Assembly: GCA_045580225.1 (NCBI GenBank)
Contig: JAZNNJ010000005.1
Location: 1-41,982, forward strand
From: CAUUCF01 sp045580225
GTDB lineage: Bacteria; Pseudomonadota; Gammaproteobacteria; UBA9339
Direction: 5' to 3'
Length of the DNA stretch: 41,982 bases
Positions 1 through 9,038 of this stretch are shown piece by piece (the first letter of the stretch is position 1; each line of letters opens with the position of its first letter). Both the position numbers and the translations under genes were made by a program. The notes under the pieces are model-generated. The model made no database searches and was not told the origin of the DNA. It saw nothing but the letters and a program-made list of their open reading frames with translations.

Positions 1-362
1 ATACGGGTAAACAACAAATGATAGGCTATATCAAAAGTAGGTTGCTTAGCTGATTTTAAAGATAAACTAATCACTGGATATTTACCCAATTCTTTTGCGT
101 ACTCTTCTCCAGCGTCCATGATTTTTAATCCCTTAAATAAAGAAGAATTATCTTTATTAAAAATACTTACGTTTTCAAAATAATAACGTAACATACTTAA
201 ATTTAAACTCTTACCAAAACGACGAGGGCGAGTGAATAAATTAACGTCTCCTTTTTTATCTAATAATTCTTTGATTAATAAAGTCTTATCTACGTAATAA
301 TAGTTATTTTCTATTAATTTTTCAAAATTATCTACCCCTACCGGCAAAGCGCGTCTGACCAT
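1..362 (-). CDS. AAA-ATPase-like protein, N-terminal part (runs off left edge)
   Basis: This is the first 120 codons of a protein that starts at the ATG at 362-360 and is still open at base 1. The start MVRRALPVGVDNFEKLIENN leads into YYYVDKTLLIKELL and then TRPRRFGKSLNLSMLRYYF. The RRFGKS motif is the Walker A-like signature of the AAA-ATPase-like family (PF09820), whose members usually carry a C-terminal PD-(D/E)XK nuclease domain. The cellular role of the family is not known to me. It is often multicopy in intracellular bacteria. A candidate promoter lies at 391-419. The same-family C-terminal fragment at the right edge (41433-41982) may be a second copy. Confidence 0.8.
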   Translation of the reverse strand, partial: MVRRALPVGVDNFEKLIENNYYYVDKTLLIKELLDKKGDVNLFTRPRRFGKSLNLSMLRYYFENVSIFNKDNSSLFKGLKIMDAGEEYAKELGKYPVISLSLKSAKQPTFDIAYHLLFTR

Positions 363-390
363 ACTTTTTCACTGGAAAACATATTCTTTC

Positions 391-419
391 AGTATATACC
401 CCATTAATGAATAATGCAA
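391..419 (-). promoter_or_regulatory. Candidate sigma-70 promoter for the AAA-ATPase-like gene
   Basis: Read on the minus strand, TTGCAT (419-414) is separated by 17 nt from TATACT (396-391), about 29 nt upstream of the ATG at 362. The -10 matches 5 of 6 consensus bases and the -35 only 3 of 6. The intergenic position and exact spacing support it, but AT-rich DNA produces such matches by chance. Confidence 0.4.
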
Positions 420-467
420 ACAGCTCTATCCCACATACCTGTTAGTTTGCAATTACTAAACATTTTA

Positions 468-499
468 ATTACTATTATTTATCCTTTAGTAATAGTAAT
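468..499 (-). other. AT-rich hairpin just after smpB
   Basis: A perfect 9-bp inverted repeat, ATTACTATT (468-476) and AATAGTAAT (491-499), with a 14-nt loop, begins 4 nt past the smpB stop codon. No clear T-run follows on the minus strand and the stem holds one G-C pair, so it is a weak candidate 3'-end structure rather than a convincing intrinsic terminator. Confidence 0.35.
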
Positions 500-502
500 C
501 GC

Positions 503-973
503 CTATCTACCATGTTTTAAACTCTTAAGAAGTAATTTTTCTTTTTTCCACTGACGTTCTTTTTCAGATGCCCTTTTATCGTAATCTTTCTTGCCCTTTC
601 CTAAAGCAAAATTTAATTTTGCATAATTATATTTCCAGTGCAAATCCAATGGTATCAAAGCCATGCCTTTTCTTTCACTTAATCCAATTAATCTATCTAA
701 TTCTTTTTTATTTAATAATAATTTTCTAGTACGATCTGCCACAGGTATAATATGTTTGGATACTGTAGCCAACGGTGAAATATTAGCATTTAATAAGAAA
801 GCCTCGCCCTTTTGTAAAACCACATAACTTTCCGATAACTGCGCCCTTCCTGCTCTTAAACTCTTTACTTCCCAACCTTGTAAACATAATCCCGCTTCAA
901 AAATCTGCTCAATATGATAATTATATCTAGCTTTTCTATTAACTGTAATTAAATTATTTTCAACTTTTGACAT
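503..973 (-). CDS. smpB: SsrA-binding protein SmpB
   Basis: SmpB binds tmRNA and delivers it to stalled ribosomes for trans-translation, so that incomplete proteins are tagged for degradation. The 156-residue product has the normal family length. It shows the OB-fold core (about residues 15-115, including GWEVKSLRAGRAQLSESYV) and the basic C-terminal tail (KGKKDYDKRASEKERQWKKE, about 126-145) that lies in the mRNA channel. It is the last gene of the long minus-strand block, and its start overlaps the end of bamE by 14 nt. No tmRNA gene was recognised in the window. Confidence 0.97.
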   Translation of the reverse strand: MSKVENNLITVNRKARYNYHIEQIFEAGLCLQGWEVKSLRAGRAQLSESYVVLQKGEAFLLNANISPLATVSKHIIPVADRTRKLLLNKKELDRLIGLSERKGMALIPLDLHWKYNYAKLNFALGKGKKDYDKRASEKERQWKKEKLLLKSLKHGR

Positions 974-1265
974 AAATATCGTAAACTTTATTTTGTTTAA
1001 ATTTAATTATCATTTGATAATTCCTCTCTTTTTCTACTTTTGAATTATCTTTTTCTTTATATAAATATATTAATTTACTGTCTGAACTATCAAGCGATAA
1101 TAATACTGGTTCTCCTAAAATACCAAGAACTTCTTCTTTTGTTTGTCCAAGCTTAACTTTATCAATCATGTCCTTACGAAGATAATTACCTTGAACAATA
1201 GGCACTTGATAAATACTACACCCACATAATAGACCTACGAATAAAAAAACAAACAGTTTTTCCAT
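960..1265 (-). CDS. bamE: Outer membrane assembly lipoprotein BamE (SmpA/OmlA)
   Basis: BamE is a small lipoprotein subunit of the BAM complex, which inserts beta-barrel proteins into the outer membrane. I start it at the ATG at 1265 rather than a start 33 nt upstream. This ATG is preceded by an AGGTGG ribosome binding site and gives a clean 101-residue lipoprotein: MEKLFVFLFVGLLCGC with the lipidated Cys at 16. QGNYL, then KVKLGQTKEEVLGILGEPV, match the SmpA/OmlA domain. It follows msbA by 7 nt and overlaps smpB by 14 nt, implying one transcript. Confidence 0.9.
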   Translation of the reverse strand: MEKLFVFLFVGLLCGCSIYQVPIVQGNYLRKDMIDKVKLGQTKEEVLGILGEPVLLSLDSSDSKLIYLYKEKDNSKVEKERNYQMIIKFKQNKVYDIYVKS

Positions 1266-1272
1266 GCTCCAC

Positions 1273-3051
1273 CTATTTATCACGAAACTGAACATCATAT
1301 AAACTACGGTATACTCCTTTAGAATTTAACAATAACTCTTCATGAGTTCCCCTTTCTACAATCTTACCTTGCTGCACCACCAAAATCTTATCAACATGTT
1401 GAATTGTTGATAAACGGTGCGCTATCACTATAACTGTTTTTTGTTGTGTTAAGTTATAAATAGCTTGTTGGATCATTGCTTCTGAATGGTTATCTAATGC
1501 ACTAGTCGCCTCATCTAAAATAATAATAGGGGCATTTTTCAAAAATGCTCTAGCAATCGCTAAACGCTGTTTTTGACCCCCAGATAATAAAACCCCATGT
1601 TCACCAATCTGAGTATTTAATTTATCAGGCAAATTTTTTACAAAATCATCTAAGCAAGCTTTACTTAGCGCCTCCCACATCTCCTCTTTGCTCGCTGTTA
1701 ACTTCCCTACTAACAAATTATCCGCTACAGTACCTTCAAATAAAAAATTATCCTGAAATACTACCGCCATCTGTTGATGTAAATCGTGTAATTTCCAATT
1801 ACGAATATTTATGCCATTAATCTTAATTTCACCAGAAACCACATCATAAAAACGCATTAACAAATTAGTTATTGTCGTCTTGCCACCACCTGAATTACCT
1901 ACTAAAGCTAAACTTTCTCCCGCTGATAATGAAAAAGATACATTATCTAACACCTTACGATCCTTACGATATGCAAAACTAACTCCATCGAACTCTAATA
2001 ACTTAAATTCTTCTTTAGGAATAAAAATTTTTCCTATTTCTGGATCTTTAATATTAGGTGACATCTCTAGAACATTAAAAATACGATCTACTGCAAACAT
2101 TGCCTGCTGTAGACTAGCTAAACATGATCCCAAAGCTTTAATTGGATTATAAATCAAAAATAACGAAGTAGCAAAACTAACTAAAGCACCTAAAGTAATG
2201 TTCTTAGTCAATACCAAAAAAGTACCATAACCCACCGTTATCCCAATACCAATTGAAGCAATAATGTGCATAGAAGGTGGTAACCAAGACATTCTTTGGG
2301 TCATTTTCATTTGCAAATTAAAAAATTCATTTAATTTATTTTTTAAACCCAAAATTTGAAATTTCTGTAGGTTATAAACTAAAATCGTCTTTATTCCAGA
2401 AAATGTTTCATTATAATTCGTAATAATTCTGGCAGAAACATTCACTACTCCACCAACCAATTGCGTAATTTTTTTCCTCAAACGACCAACAGGAACCATT
2501 GTTAACGCCAACATTAATAAAGCTACAATAGCTAACTTCCACGATAAAAAAATCAAATAACAAGCTAACGAACCAACTGTAATCGAACGACTTATTAAAT
2601 CTTTTAACTGATTCAATAAATCACGACATGCCGATTCTGGATCATTATAATAACGCATTAAAATTTCTCCAGAATTGTTATTATCAAAATAATAAGGATC
2701 CAAACTTAGCAACTTACGAAACATTTCAATCTTAACGTCATTAGCAATCTTATTCCCAATCCAAGCATTCAAATAAGAAGTGAAATATTGCAGCAAACCT
2801 TGAACTACAGCAAATCCTATTACTAAAATAGGCATTAACCACACCGTAAACGGTATAGTCTGCTCTACCTGATTAATATTCTGCAAACCATCAATTAATC
2901 TTTTTAATCCGTAAGTAATCAAAACATCTGAACTACCCAATGGAAAAACCAATGCTACAAACAATATAATTCTCAACCAATAAGGTTTAGCGTAAGGGAT
3001 AACTTTACGAACATTTCTTAATAAAAAATTTTTACTAATTTGCTTTTTCAT
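1273..3051 (-). CDS. msbA: Lipid A / phospholipid flippase MsbA (ABC transporter)
   Basis: MsbA is a homodimeric inner-membrane ABC half-transporter that flips lipid A-core to the periplasmic face. The 592-residue protein has an N-terminal six-helix membrane domain (about 20-330). A nucleotide-binding domain follows, with Walker A GNSGGGKTT (about 385-395), signature LSGGQKQRLAIAR (about 490) and Walker B IIILDEATSALD (about 512). The length and domain order are those of MsbA. There is no N-terminal C39 peptidase domain, so it is not a bacteriocin-processing exporter. It sits between trmB and bamE, so its neighbours also concern envelope assembly. Confidence 0.9.
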   Translation of the reverse strand: MKKQISKNFLLRNVRKVIPYAKPYWLRIILFVALVFPLGSSDVLITYGLKRLIDGLQNINQVEQTIPFTVWLMPILVIGFAVVQGLLQYFTSYLNAWIGNKIANDVKIEMFRKLLSLDPYYFDNNNSGEILMRYYNDPESACRDLLNQLKDLISRSITVGSLACYLIFLSWKLAIVALLMLALTMVPVGRLRKKITQLVGGVVNVSARIITNYNETFSGIKTILVYNLQKFQILGLKNKLNEFFNLQMKMTQRMSWLPPSMHIIASIGIGITVGYGTFLVLTKNITLGALVSFATSLFLIYNPIKALGSCLASLQQAMFAVDRIFNVLEMSPNIKDPEIGKIFIPKEEFKLLEFDGVSFAYRKDRKVLDNVSFSLSAGESLALVGNSGGGKTTITNLLMRFYDVVSGEIKINGINIRNWKLHDLHQQMAVVFQDNFLFEGTVADNLLVGKLTASKEEMWEALSKACLDDFVKNLPDKLNTQIGEHGVLLSGGQKQRLAIARAFLKNAPIIILDEATSALDNHSEAMIQQAIYNLTQQKTVIVIAHRLSTIQHVDKILVVQQGKIVERGTHEELLLNSKGVYRSLYDVQFRDK

Positions 3052-3071
3052 TTAAATTAAAACACCTCTTT

Positions 3072-3698
3072 TCATTGCTTTTTAGCGTACGAAAAACTAG
3101 AAATAGTATGTCCTTTTAATAAACCTTTACGTTCAAAATGCGTTTGCACGATCTTCCAATTATCTAACTTTTCTATAAAAAACTCATTATTACAAAAAAG
3201 CTGTTGAATTTGTTCAGCATAATTCTGACAATCAGTTTTTATCAACAACCCACCACCTATCTTAAGTTTTCTTGCTAACAAAAAAATAAAATCACTATTA
3301 ATTAATCGACGTTTATGGTTTCTTTTTTTAGGCCACGGATCAGGAAAAAGAATCAAACTACCAATTAAACTATTTTCCGGTAAATGCTGTAAAACTTCGA
3401 CAACATCTGCCCTAATCACTTTTAAATTATTTAATGGTTCTTGCTCTAATTTTCTAAATAATTTACGAAATCCATCTAAATAAACTTCAACTCCTATAAA
3501 AAGATACTCCGGATAATTTTTTGCAAGAGCAAACAAATTATCACCATTCCCAAAACCAATCTCTAATATAACAGATGAATGATTAGGTACTTCATCCACA
3601 CTAATACCATACCGCTGATATCCCTTATTCCAAAAATCAGCCTGTTTTGCCGTCATCGCACGGTTACGACAAACAAAACTACGAACTGTTCTCAACAT
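3072..3698 (-). CDS. trmB: tRNA (guanine-N7)-methyltransferase TrmB
   Basis: TrmB methylates G46 of tRNA to m7G using S-adenosylmethionine. The 208-residue product carries the SAM-binding motif EIGFGNGDNLFALA (about 46-59). It also has the family signature FPDPWPKKRNHKRRLI (about 117-132), which contributes to tRNA binding and catalysis. Its ATG shares the A of the upstream secF stop codon (TAATG at 3698), suggesting translational coupling with secF. The N-terminus is slightly shorter than in enteric homologues, but all motifs are intact. Confidence 0.95.
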   Translation of the reverse strand: MLRTVRSFVCRNRAMTAKQADFWNKGYQRYGISVDEVPNHSSVILEIGFGNGDNLFALAKNYPEYLFIGVEVYLDGFRKLFRKLEQEPLNNLKVIRADVVEVLQHLPENSLIGSLILFPDPWPKKRNHKRRLINSDFIFLLARKLKIGGGLLIKTDCQNYAEQIQQLFCNNEFFIEKLDNWKIVQTHFERKGLLKGHTISSFSYAKKQ

Positions 3699-4594
3699 TA
3701 ATGAAGCTCCTTTCTTAACAAGTGCTCACGCTTTAATCCTAGTAATAAAGCAATTGCTCCAGCTATATAGATAGAAGAATAAGTACCAATCACGATGCCA
3801 ATCATCATAGCTAAAGAAAATCCATGCAATACCCTGCCACCAAACACAAATAAACAAGCTACAACTAAAAAAGTAAGCCCAGAAATTATAATTGTCCTCG
3901 AAAGAGTCTGATTAATCGATAAATTTAAAATCTCCGCTACTTTTAAATCCTTAAACTTACGGAAATTTTCTCTAACACGATCATAAACAACAATCGTATC
4001 ATTTAATGAATAACCTAATACAGTTAAAATAGCAGCCAAAGCAATTAAATCAAACTCAACCTGAAAAAAAGAAAAAACTCCCAAAATTAATAACGGATCA
4101 TGAATTAACGAAATAACTGCACTAATAGCAAAACGATACTCAAAACGAAAGGCAATATAGAGCATTGTCCCTAACAAAGCAACAATAATCGATAAAAAAC
4201 TATTTACAACTAAAGTTTTACCTACCTGAGCACCAATCACATCTACTCGCTCTGGATCAATCCCAACAATAGTCGATACCTTATTCACCAATTGTTGTTG
4301 GTCAACTCCTTTGTGTAATTTTAACTTTACCATTACATTCTTAACATCTCCATATGCTTGAACTAATGCATCTCCCATGCCATTTTTTGCTAGTTCATCT
4401 CTAAGCTTATCATAAGAAGGACTCGCAGAAAATTTATATTCTAATTGCACTCCCCCTGTAAAATCCAAACCTAAATTTAACCCCCTAAAACTTAAAAAAA
4501 ACAATGACAATAGCACAATGAAAATAGAAAAAGTAAAAGCCAACTTACGCTGTGCCATGAAATCAATTTTAGTACAATGCGAAAAAAATTCCAC
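3698..4594 (-). CDS. secF: Protein translocase subunit SecF
   Basis: SecF pairs with SecD to use the proton-motive force to complete protein export through SecYEG. The 298-residue protein has one N-terminal membrane helix (about 17-37), the motif GLNLGLDFTGGVQLEY, a periplasmic domain and five C-terminal helices. Conserved LGYSLNDTIVVYDRVREN is present at about 192-209. The start is taken as GTG at 4594 because a GAGGTG ribosome binding site lies just upstream; the internal ATG at 4558 has no such site. It lies 8 nt after secD. Confidence 0.95.
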   Translation of the reverse strand: MEFFSHCTKIDFMAQRKLAFTFSIFIVLLSLFFLSFRGLNLGLDFTGGVQLEYKFSASPSYDKLRDELAKNGMGDALVQAYGDVKNVMVKLKLHKGVDQQQLVNKVSTIVGIDPERVDVIGAQVGKTLVVNSFLSIIVALLGTMLYIAFRFEYRFAISAVISLIHDPLLILGVFSFFQVEFDLIALAAILTVLGYSLNDTIVVYDRVRENFRKFKDLKVAEILNLSINQTLSRTIIISGLTFLVVACLFVFGGRVLHGFSLAMMIGIVIGTYSSIYIAGAIALLLGLKREHLLRKELH

Positions 4595-4602
4595 TACTCA
4601 CC

Positions 4603-6459
4603 TCAAATCCCAATTGGTAATGTCTTAATAGAACGACCATTAACGAACAACCAATTTACTATCGCTCTAGAATAAACAATCGTTGTCAACATCGAACTCA
4701 ATAAACCAACAAACAAAGTTACTGCAAATCCTTTAACAGCCCCATCTCCAAAAGCAAACAATACTAATGCGATAATTAATGTAGCCATATTCGCATCTAT
4801 TATCGCAGCCAATGCACGCTGATATCCAGCATAGATACTACTTCTTACACCAGCCCCTAAACGTAACTCCTCACGAATCCGTTCAAAAATCAATACACAA
4901 GCATCAACTGCTAAACCTGCAGTTAAAACCATTCCTGCAATTCCGGGCATTGTTAAAGTAGCTCCTAATACAGACATAACCGCACTAACAAAAATTAAAT
5001 TCATTACTAATGCTAAATTAGCAATACACCCAAAAACACGATAATAAATCCCCATAAAAAGCATGATACACGCATATCCAACCCCAATAGACAACACGCC
5101 TTTATAAATATTCGCCTTACCCATGCTTGGACCTACCGTAATTTCTTGTTCTACAGTTACTGGTGCAATCAGTGATCCTGAACGCAATAATACCGCTAAA
5201 TTCTGAGCTTGTTTTTCCGATAATCCAGTAATCTCAAATTGACTACCTAACGCTGACTGGATACGAGCAACGCTAATTATTTTTTCCGATGAATGTCTAA
5301 CTCTTTTTATTTCACCATCTATTTTTTTTAATTCACTTTTATATTCGACATAAACAACAGCCATGTAACGACCAATATTCTCGCCCGTTACTTTAGCAAA
5401 ATTATTTTCTCTACCACTCCCCAAACGTACTTGTACGACAGGCTTACCAAATTGAGAATAATTAGCCATCGCGTAGGTAATAGAATCTCCGTGCAAAACT
5501 ACTTGATCCTTTAACAATAACGGTTGACCGCGATAATAATACAAATGCGACCCCAAGGGTAAATGACCAACCAAAGCTTCGCGAACATCATTAGTTTCAT
5601 CCAATAAATGAAATCTTAACGTTGCTGTCTTTCCTAGTAATTCTTTAGCTCTTGCTGTGTCATGAACACCTGGTAAATCAACACTTATGCCGAATTCTCC
5701 TTGACGCTGCACCACTGCTTCACTAACTCCTAATTCATTAACTCGATTACGTAATGTCATCATCGTTTGTTCTATCGCATAATCTGCTAATTTTTTAGTT
5801 GCAACATCAGACATTTTAGCTAATAAAACATAACTCTCCCCATGAGTACCGTCTTTAGAAAAAATATAGTCTGAAAAATATTTACTTAAACTTTCATATC
5901 CTTTTTTCAGTTCTTCACTACTTCGAAAATAAACACGCACTCCGTGCGATCCGTCACGCACTATCGATCGATAATATATTCCTAATTCCCTTAACTTCAA
6001 TGCCATAGCTCGAACAGAATCCTCTCCTCGTTTACCCATTATCTCTAACAAATCTACTGATAAAAGAAAATGTACACCCCCACGCAAATCCAATCCTAAT
6101 TTCATAGGACGAGCACCAATCATTTGCAACCATTTAGGATTACGACTAGCTAAATTCAAAGCAACCGTATAATCCCCAGGCAATTTTCTTTCCAAAGTTT
6201 CTTTAACCTTTAACTGATCTTCTTCATTAGTGCAACGAACTAGAACACGACCATTATTTTCTGAAGTTACTGCAACAAACCTAACCTGTTCAGAAACTAA
6301 ATTTTCCTTTACCTGTTCCAATAGAGAACCTAAGTTTTCTCCACTAGAATAAATTTGAACCGAAAAATCTTCACCAAATAAATTAGGTAAAGTATAAACA
6401 ACTGCGACTAATAATAACCCTAACAATAAACAGGTTTTCCACCACGCATTACGATCCAC
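4603..6459 (-). CDS. secD: Protein translocase subunit SecD
   Basis: SecD is the larger partner of SecF in the inner-membrane export motor. The 618-residue protein has an N-terminal membrane helix (about 8-25), the large periplasmic P1 domain with KLGLDLRGGVHFLL (about 116-130), and a C-terminal block of five membrane helices (about 445-605). That block includes GMVLTAGLAVDACVLIFERI, close to the essential Asp region. Length matches the gammaproteobacterial family. The order yajC-secD-secF is conserved, but the tgt and queA genes that often precede it are absent. Confidence 0.96.
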   Translation of the reverse strand: MDRNAWWKTCLLLGLLLVAVVYTLPNLFGEDFSVQIYSSGENLGSLLEQVKENLVSEQVRFVAVTSENNGRVLVRCTNEEDQLKVKETLERKLPGDYTVALNLASRNPKWLQMIGARPMKLGLDLRGGVHFLLSVDLLEIMGKRGEDSVRAMALKLRELGIYYRSIVRDGSHGVRVYFRSSEELKKGYESLSKYFSDYIFSKDGTHGESYVLLAKMSDVATKKLADYAIEQTMMTLRNRVNELGVSEAVVQRQGEFGISVDLPGVHDTARAKELLGKTATLRFHLLDETNDVREALVGHLPLGSHLYYYRGQPLLLKDQVVLHGDSITYAMANYSQFGKPVVQVRLGSGRENNFAKVTGENIGRYMAVVYVEYKSELKKIDGEIKRVRHSSEKIISVARIQSALGSQFEITGLSEKQAQNLAVLLRSGSLIAPVTVEQEITVGPSMGKANIYKGVLSIGVGYACIMLFMGIYYRVFGCIANLALVMNLIFVSAVMSVLGATLTMPGIAGMVLTAGLAVDACVLIFERIREELRLGAGVRSSIYAGYQRALAAIIDANMATLIIALVLFAFGDGAVKGFAVTLFVGLLSSMLTTIVYSRAIVNWLFVNGRSIKTLPIGI

Positions 6460-6477
6460 AATAGTTACCTACAATAA

Positions 6478-6765
6478 TTAATCTAATTTTAACGTACCTC
6501 TCGGCAATAATTGAGCCACTGCCGTTTTTTGCACGATTAATTTCCCGCTTTCACTCACTTTCAATGTCAAATTATTCTCATCAATCTTAATGATAACTCC
6601 ATGAATACCACCAATCGTTATCACTTCATCACTGACTTGCAATGAACTTAATAAACGCTGATGCTCCTTAGCTCTCTTAGATTGCGGTCTAATAATCATC
6701 AAATACATTAAACCAATAAAGCCAACCATTATTAATAAATTTACTGACATACCACTATTACCCAT
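6478..6765 (-). CDS. yajC: Sec translocon accessory protein YajC
   Basis: YajC is a small single-pass membrane protein that associates with SecDF at the translocon. The 95-residue product has one membrane helix (about 8-24, ending MYLMIIRPQSKRAKEH) and a soluble domain with VSDEVITIGGIHGVI, both typical of the family. It lies 18 nt upstream of secD on the same strand and presumably shares its transcript. Confidence 0.95.
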   Translation of the reverse strand: MGNSGMSVNLLIMVGFIGLMYLMIIRPQSKRAKEHQRLLSSLQVSDEVITIGGIHGVIIKIDENNLTLKVSESGKLIVQKTAVAQLLPRGTLKLD

Positions 6766-6833
6766 ATTATCCCCTCGTTTTAATAAACATTCTTGTCACA
6801 GAATAACTATTTTAAGAATTCATTGCAATATTA

Positions 6834-7313
6834 TTAATTTGAATACTCAATTTCCAGGATCTCTAACTCAATAACTCCAGTAGGAACAGTAGCCATTGCA
6901 ATATCACCAGGCTTCTTCCCAACTAAAGATCTAGCTATCGGAGTATTAATCGAAATTTTACCATTTTCTATATCAGCTTCTACATCTCCAACTAACTGGT
7001 AAACCATTTCTTTACCAGTATCAACCTCTAAAACATGAACGGTTGTCCCAAAAACCACAATATTATTATGCGGTATCTTGCTAATATCAATTACATTAGC
7101 GTTCGCAATTTTACTTTCTAAATCCCGAATTCTTGCTTCAATAAAACCCTGTTTTTCTCGAGCGGCATGATATTCAGCATTTTCTTTTAAATCCCCTAGC
7201 GCTCTAGCTTCACCAATAGCTTTAGCGATTTGTGGACGATCTTCATTTTTTAATTTTTCTAAATCTCTCCTTAATTTCTCCATCCCTTTTACGGTAATAG
7301 GCATTTTCATCAT
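6834..7313 (-). CDS. greA: Transcription elongation factor GreA
   Basis: GreA rescues backtracked RNA polymerase by stimulating its transcript-cleavage activity. The 159-residue protein has the N-terminal coiled coil with the acidic tip GDLKENAEYH (Asp41 and Glu44, the functional residues) and a C-terminal FKBP-like domain. Its ATG overlaps the TGA of the upstream MFS gene as ATGA at 7313-7310, indicating translational coupling and fixing the start. Confidence 0.96.
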   Translation of the reverse strand: MMKMPITVKGMEKLRRDLEKLKNEDRPQIAKAIGEARALGDLKENAEYHAAREKQGFIEARIRDLESKIANANVIDISKIPHNNIVVFGTTVHVLEVDTGKEMVYQLVGDVEADIENGKISINTPIARSLVGKKPGDIAMATVPTGVIELEILEIEYSN

Positions 7314-8554
7314 AGCAAATCCTCCTTCTTTAATTCATATTCATCATAAGCTAATAGACAACTAATAAATATCGCTCCTAAATAACATAAAACTAACCAA
7401 CTTAAACTATACACGAAATCACTACTTTGATAAACCCTAATTCCATCCTTTAAATTACCAGACCAAAAAAAATCTAAACTGTAACTAAATAATACAGGTA
7501 AAACTATTCCCCCCATTACTACTAACATATTATTAAGTCCATTAGCCATACCTCGAACAAATTGCGGTATTTTTTTAGCCAACCAAATAAAAGCTAAAGT
7601 TTGACCAGAAGCCCCTATACCTACACCGCACAACACTAACTTAATTAAATCACATGAAGAACATTTACCTAATAAGCTCAATATCGATAATAAACCAATG
7701 ATACCAACAACCACCATTAAGTTAACAATTTTTATTTTAATTTTTTTTACTAAATAACCTAAAAATAAACTACCTAAAGCCAACCCCCACCATAACCAAT
7801 TTAATAATTCCGCAGCTTCACTATCAGTAAACCTAAATTTAATTTGTAAAAAACTCCCTCCCCATAAACCAGCTAAAACTAAAAATGGCCCCCAAACAAA
7901 AAAAGAATATAAACCTACCCCCCAAAGTCTACAGTTTTTTAAAACAACCAACTGATTCTTTATTGTTAAGCTAGATTTATACTTTATATCTTCACCTTTA
8001 CGATACCCTAATAAAGTTAAAAAACCTCCTAAAAAACCTATGATACTCAAACCCAATAAAATTTCTGACCAAGAATAGTACCGCACTAAACATAATAAAG
8101 AATAAGAACCAAAAATTCCACTAAGAGCCCCAAGTAATTCAACAAATCCAGTGTAAAAAGCGAAATATTTACTTTCAAGATAATTAGCACCCAAATATAA
8201 AGCTGTAATAAATGCTCCAGATGCAGCAGCCCCCAATAAAAAACGAGATAAAACAAAAGACCATAAACTTCCGCTCAAACTAAACCAGAGCATCCCTAAA
8301 GCAGCACTAAACCACATAATAATTAATAAATACTCAACTTTATATTTATCCAATAAAAACCCAAATAATAATTGCAAAGGAGCATAAGATAAATAAAAAG
8401 CTGAAGATAAATAACCTAAATGGACAGCATTAAACTTAAATTTATTGATTAGATAGCTAGCAATAGTACCCGGTAAAATCTGAAATACAAACACATAACA
8501 ATAAAAAATTACCCCCAAAAACACCACTACATGTTTAGATTTTAAACTATGCAT
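7310..8554 (-). CDS. Major facilitator superfamily transporter
   Basis: A 414-residue polytopic membrane protein with about 12 predicted helices. The conserved MFS loop between helices 2 and 3 appears as GFLLDKYKVE. The N-terminal half contains YLSSAFYLSYAPLQLLFG, similar in style to MFS carriers that are numerous in Legionella and Coxiella. The substrate cannot be deduced; a metabolite such as a sugar acid or amino acid is possible. The gene overlaps the PEBP-family gene by 8 nt and greA by 4 nt, so it is embedded in the long operon although unrelated in function. Confidence 0.85.
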   Translation of the reverse strand: MHSLKSKHVVVFLGVIFYCYVFVFQILPGTIASYLINKFKFNAVHLGYLSSAFYLSYAPLQLLFGFLLDKYKVEYLLIIMWFSAALGMLWFSLSGSLWSFVLSRFLLGAAASGAFITALYLGANYLESKYFAFYTGFVELLGALSGIFGSYSLLCLVRYYSWSEILLGLSIIGFLGGFLTLLGYRKGEDIKYKSSLTIKNQLVVLKNCRLWGVGLYSFFVWGPFLVLAGLWGGSFLQIKFRFTDSEAAELLNWLWWGLALGSLFLGYLVKKIKIKIVNLMVVVGIIGLLSILSLLGKCSSCDLIKLVLCGVGIGASGQTLAFIWLAKKIPQFVRGMANGLNNMLVVMGGIVLPVLFSYSLDFFWSGNLKDGIRVYQSSDFVYSLSWLVLCYLGAIFISCLLAYDEYELKKEDLL

Positions 8555-9038
8555 TATAAAAACCCTTCAATGTAGCTACTGAAACAATGTGTTTCTGCAT
8601 TACCCAATATAGTTCATTATAATAAAAACCATTAGTTAACTTTAATACTGTATCTAACGCATAGACAGATAATTCGTAATAATGTCCTTTATCTGGAGGC
8701 GCCATACCTCCATAGTAAGCAGCCATTTTATGATTAAAACCTGCCTGTTTTACCCAGCTATTTACCCCCTGCAAAAAATCTGTTGCCGTTTGGCTTTCAT
8801 TAGATGAAACTGAAGTTCTAGTTAAATTAGCAATTAACCAATGCAACCAAACAAAACCACACACCGGAACTGAATCTTTATCATCCAAGATAACTACAAA
8901 ACTCTTTGCATTGCTAGGTACATCTAATATCTCAAAAGGAATAGAATAAGTAGGCATTCCATTTATAAAATTATTCCCTCGTTTACCATAACAATCCAAA
9001 ATTACTCCATTCTGAATGGCATCACTACTTACCAACAT
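8547..9038 (-). CDS. YbhB/YbcL family (PEBP / Raf kinase inhibitor-like) protein
   Basis: A 163-residue protein of the phosphatidylethanolamine-binding protein fold. The sequence shows the bacterial PEBP motifs: VVILDDKDSVP (ligand-pocket Asp), VWLHWLIANL, and YGGMAPPDKGHYYELSVYAL in place of the usual YGGPxPPDKxH. No signal peptide is visible, so it should be cytoplasmic. The physiological function of bacterial members is not established. It overlaps adk by 14 nt and the MFS gene by 8 nt. Confidence 0.88.
   Translation of the reverse strand: MLVSSDAIQNGVILDCYGKRGNNFINGMPTYSIPFEILDVPSNAKSFVVILDDKDSVPVCGFVWLHWLIANLTRTSVSSNESQTATDFLQGVNSWVKQAGFNHKMAAYYGGMAPPDKGHYYELSVYALDTVLKLTNGFYYNELYWVMQKHIVSVATLKGFYNA

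Noticed and set aside
468..499. Hairpin after smpB as a true intrinsic terminator
   Set aside because: The stem holds only one G-C pair and no T-run follows on the minus strand, so it is kept only as a weak structural feature.
1273..3051. MsbA as the processing exporter for the GG-leader protein
   Set aside because: It begins directly with membrane helices and lacks the N-terminal C39 peptidase domain needed to cut a double-glycine leader.
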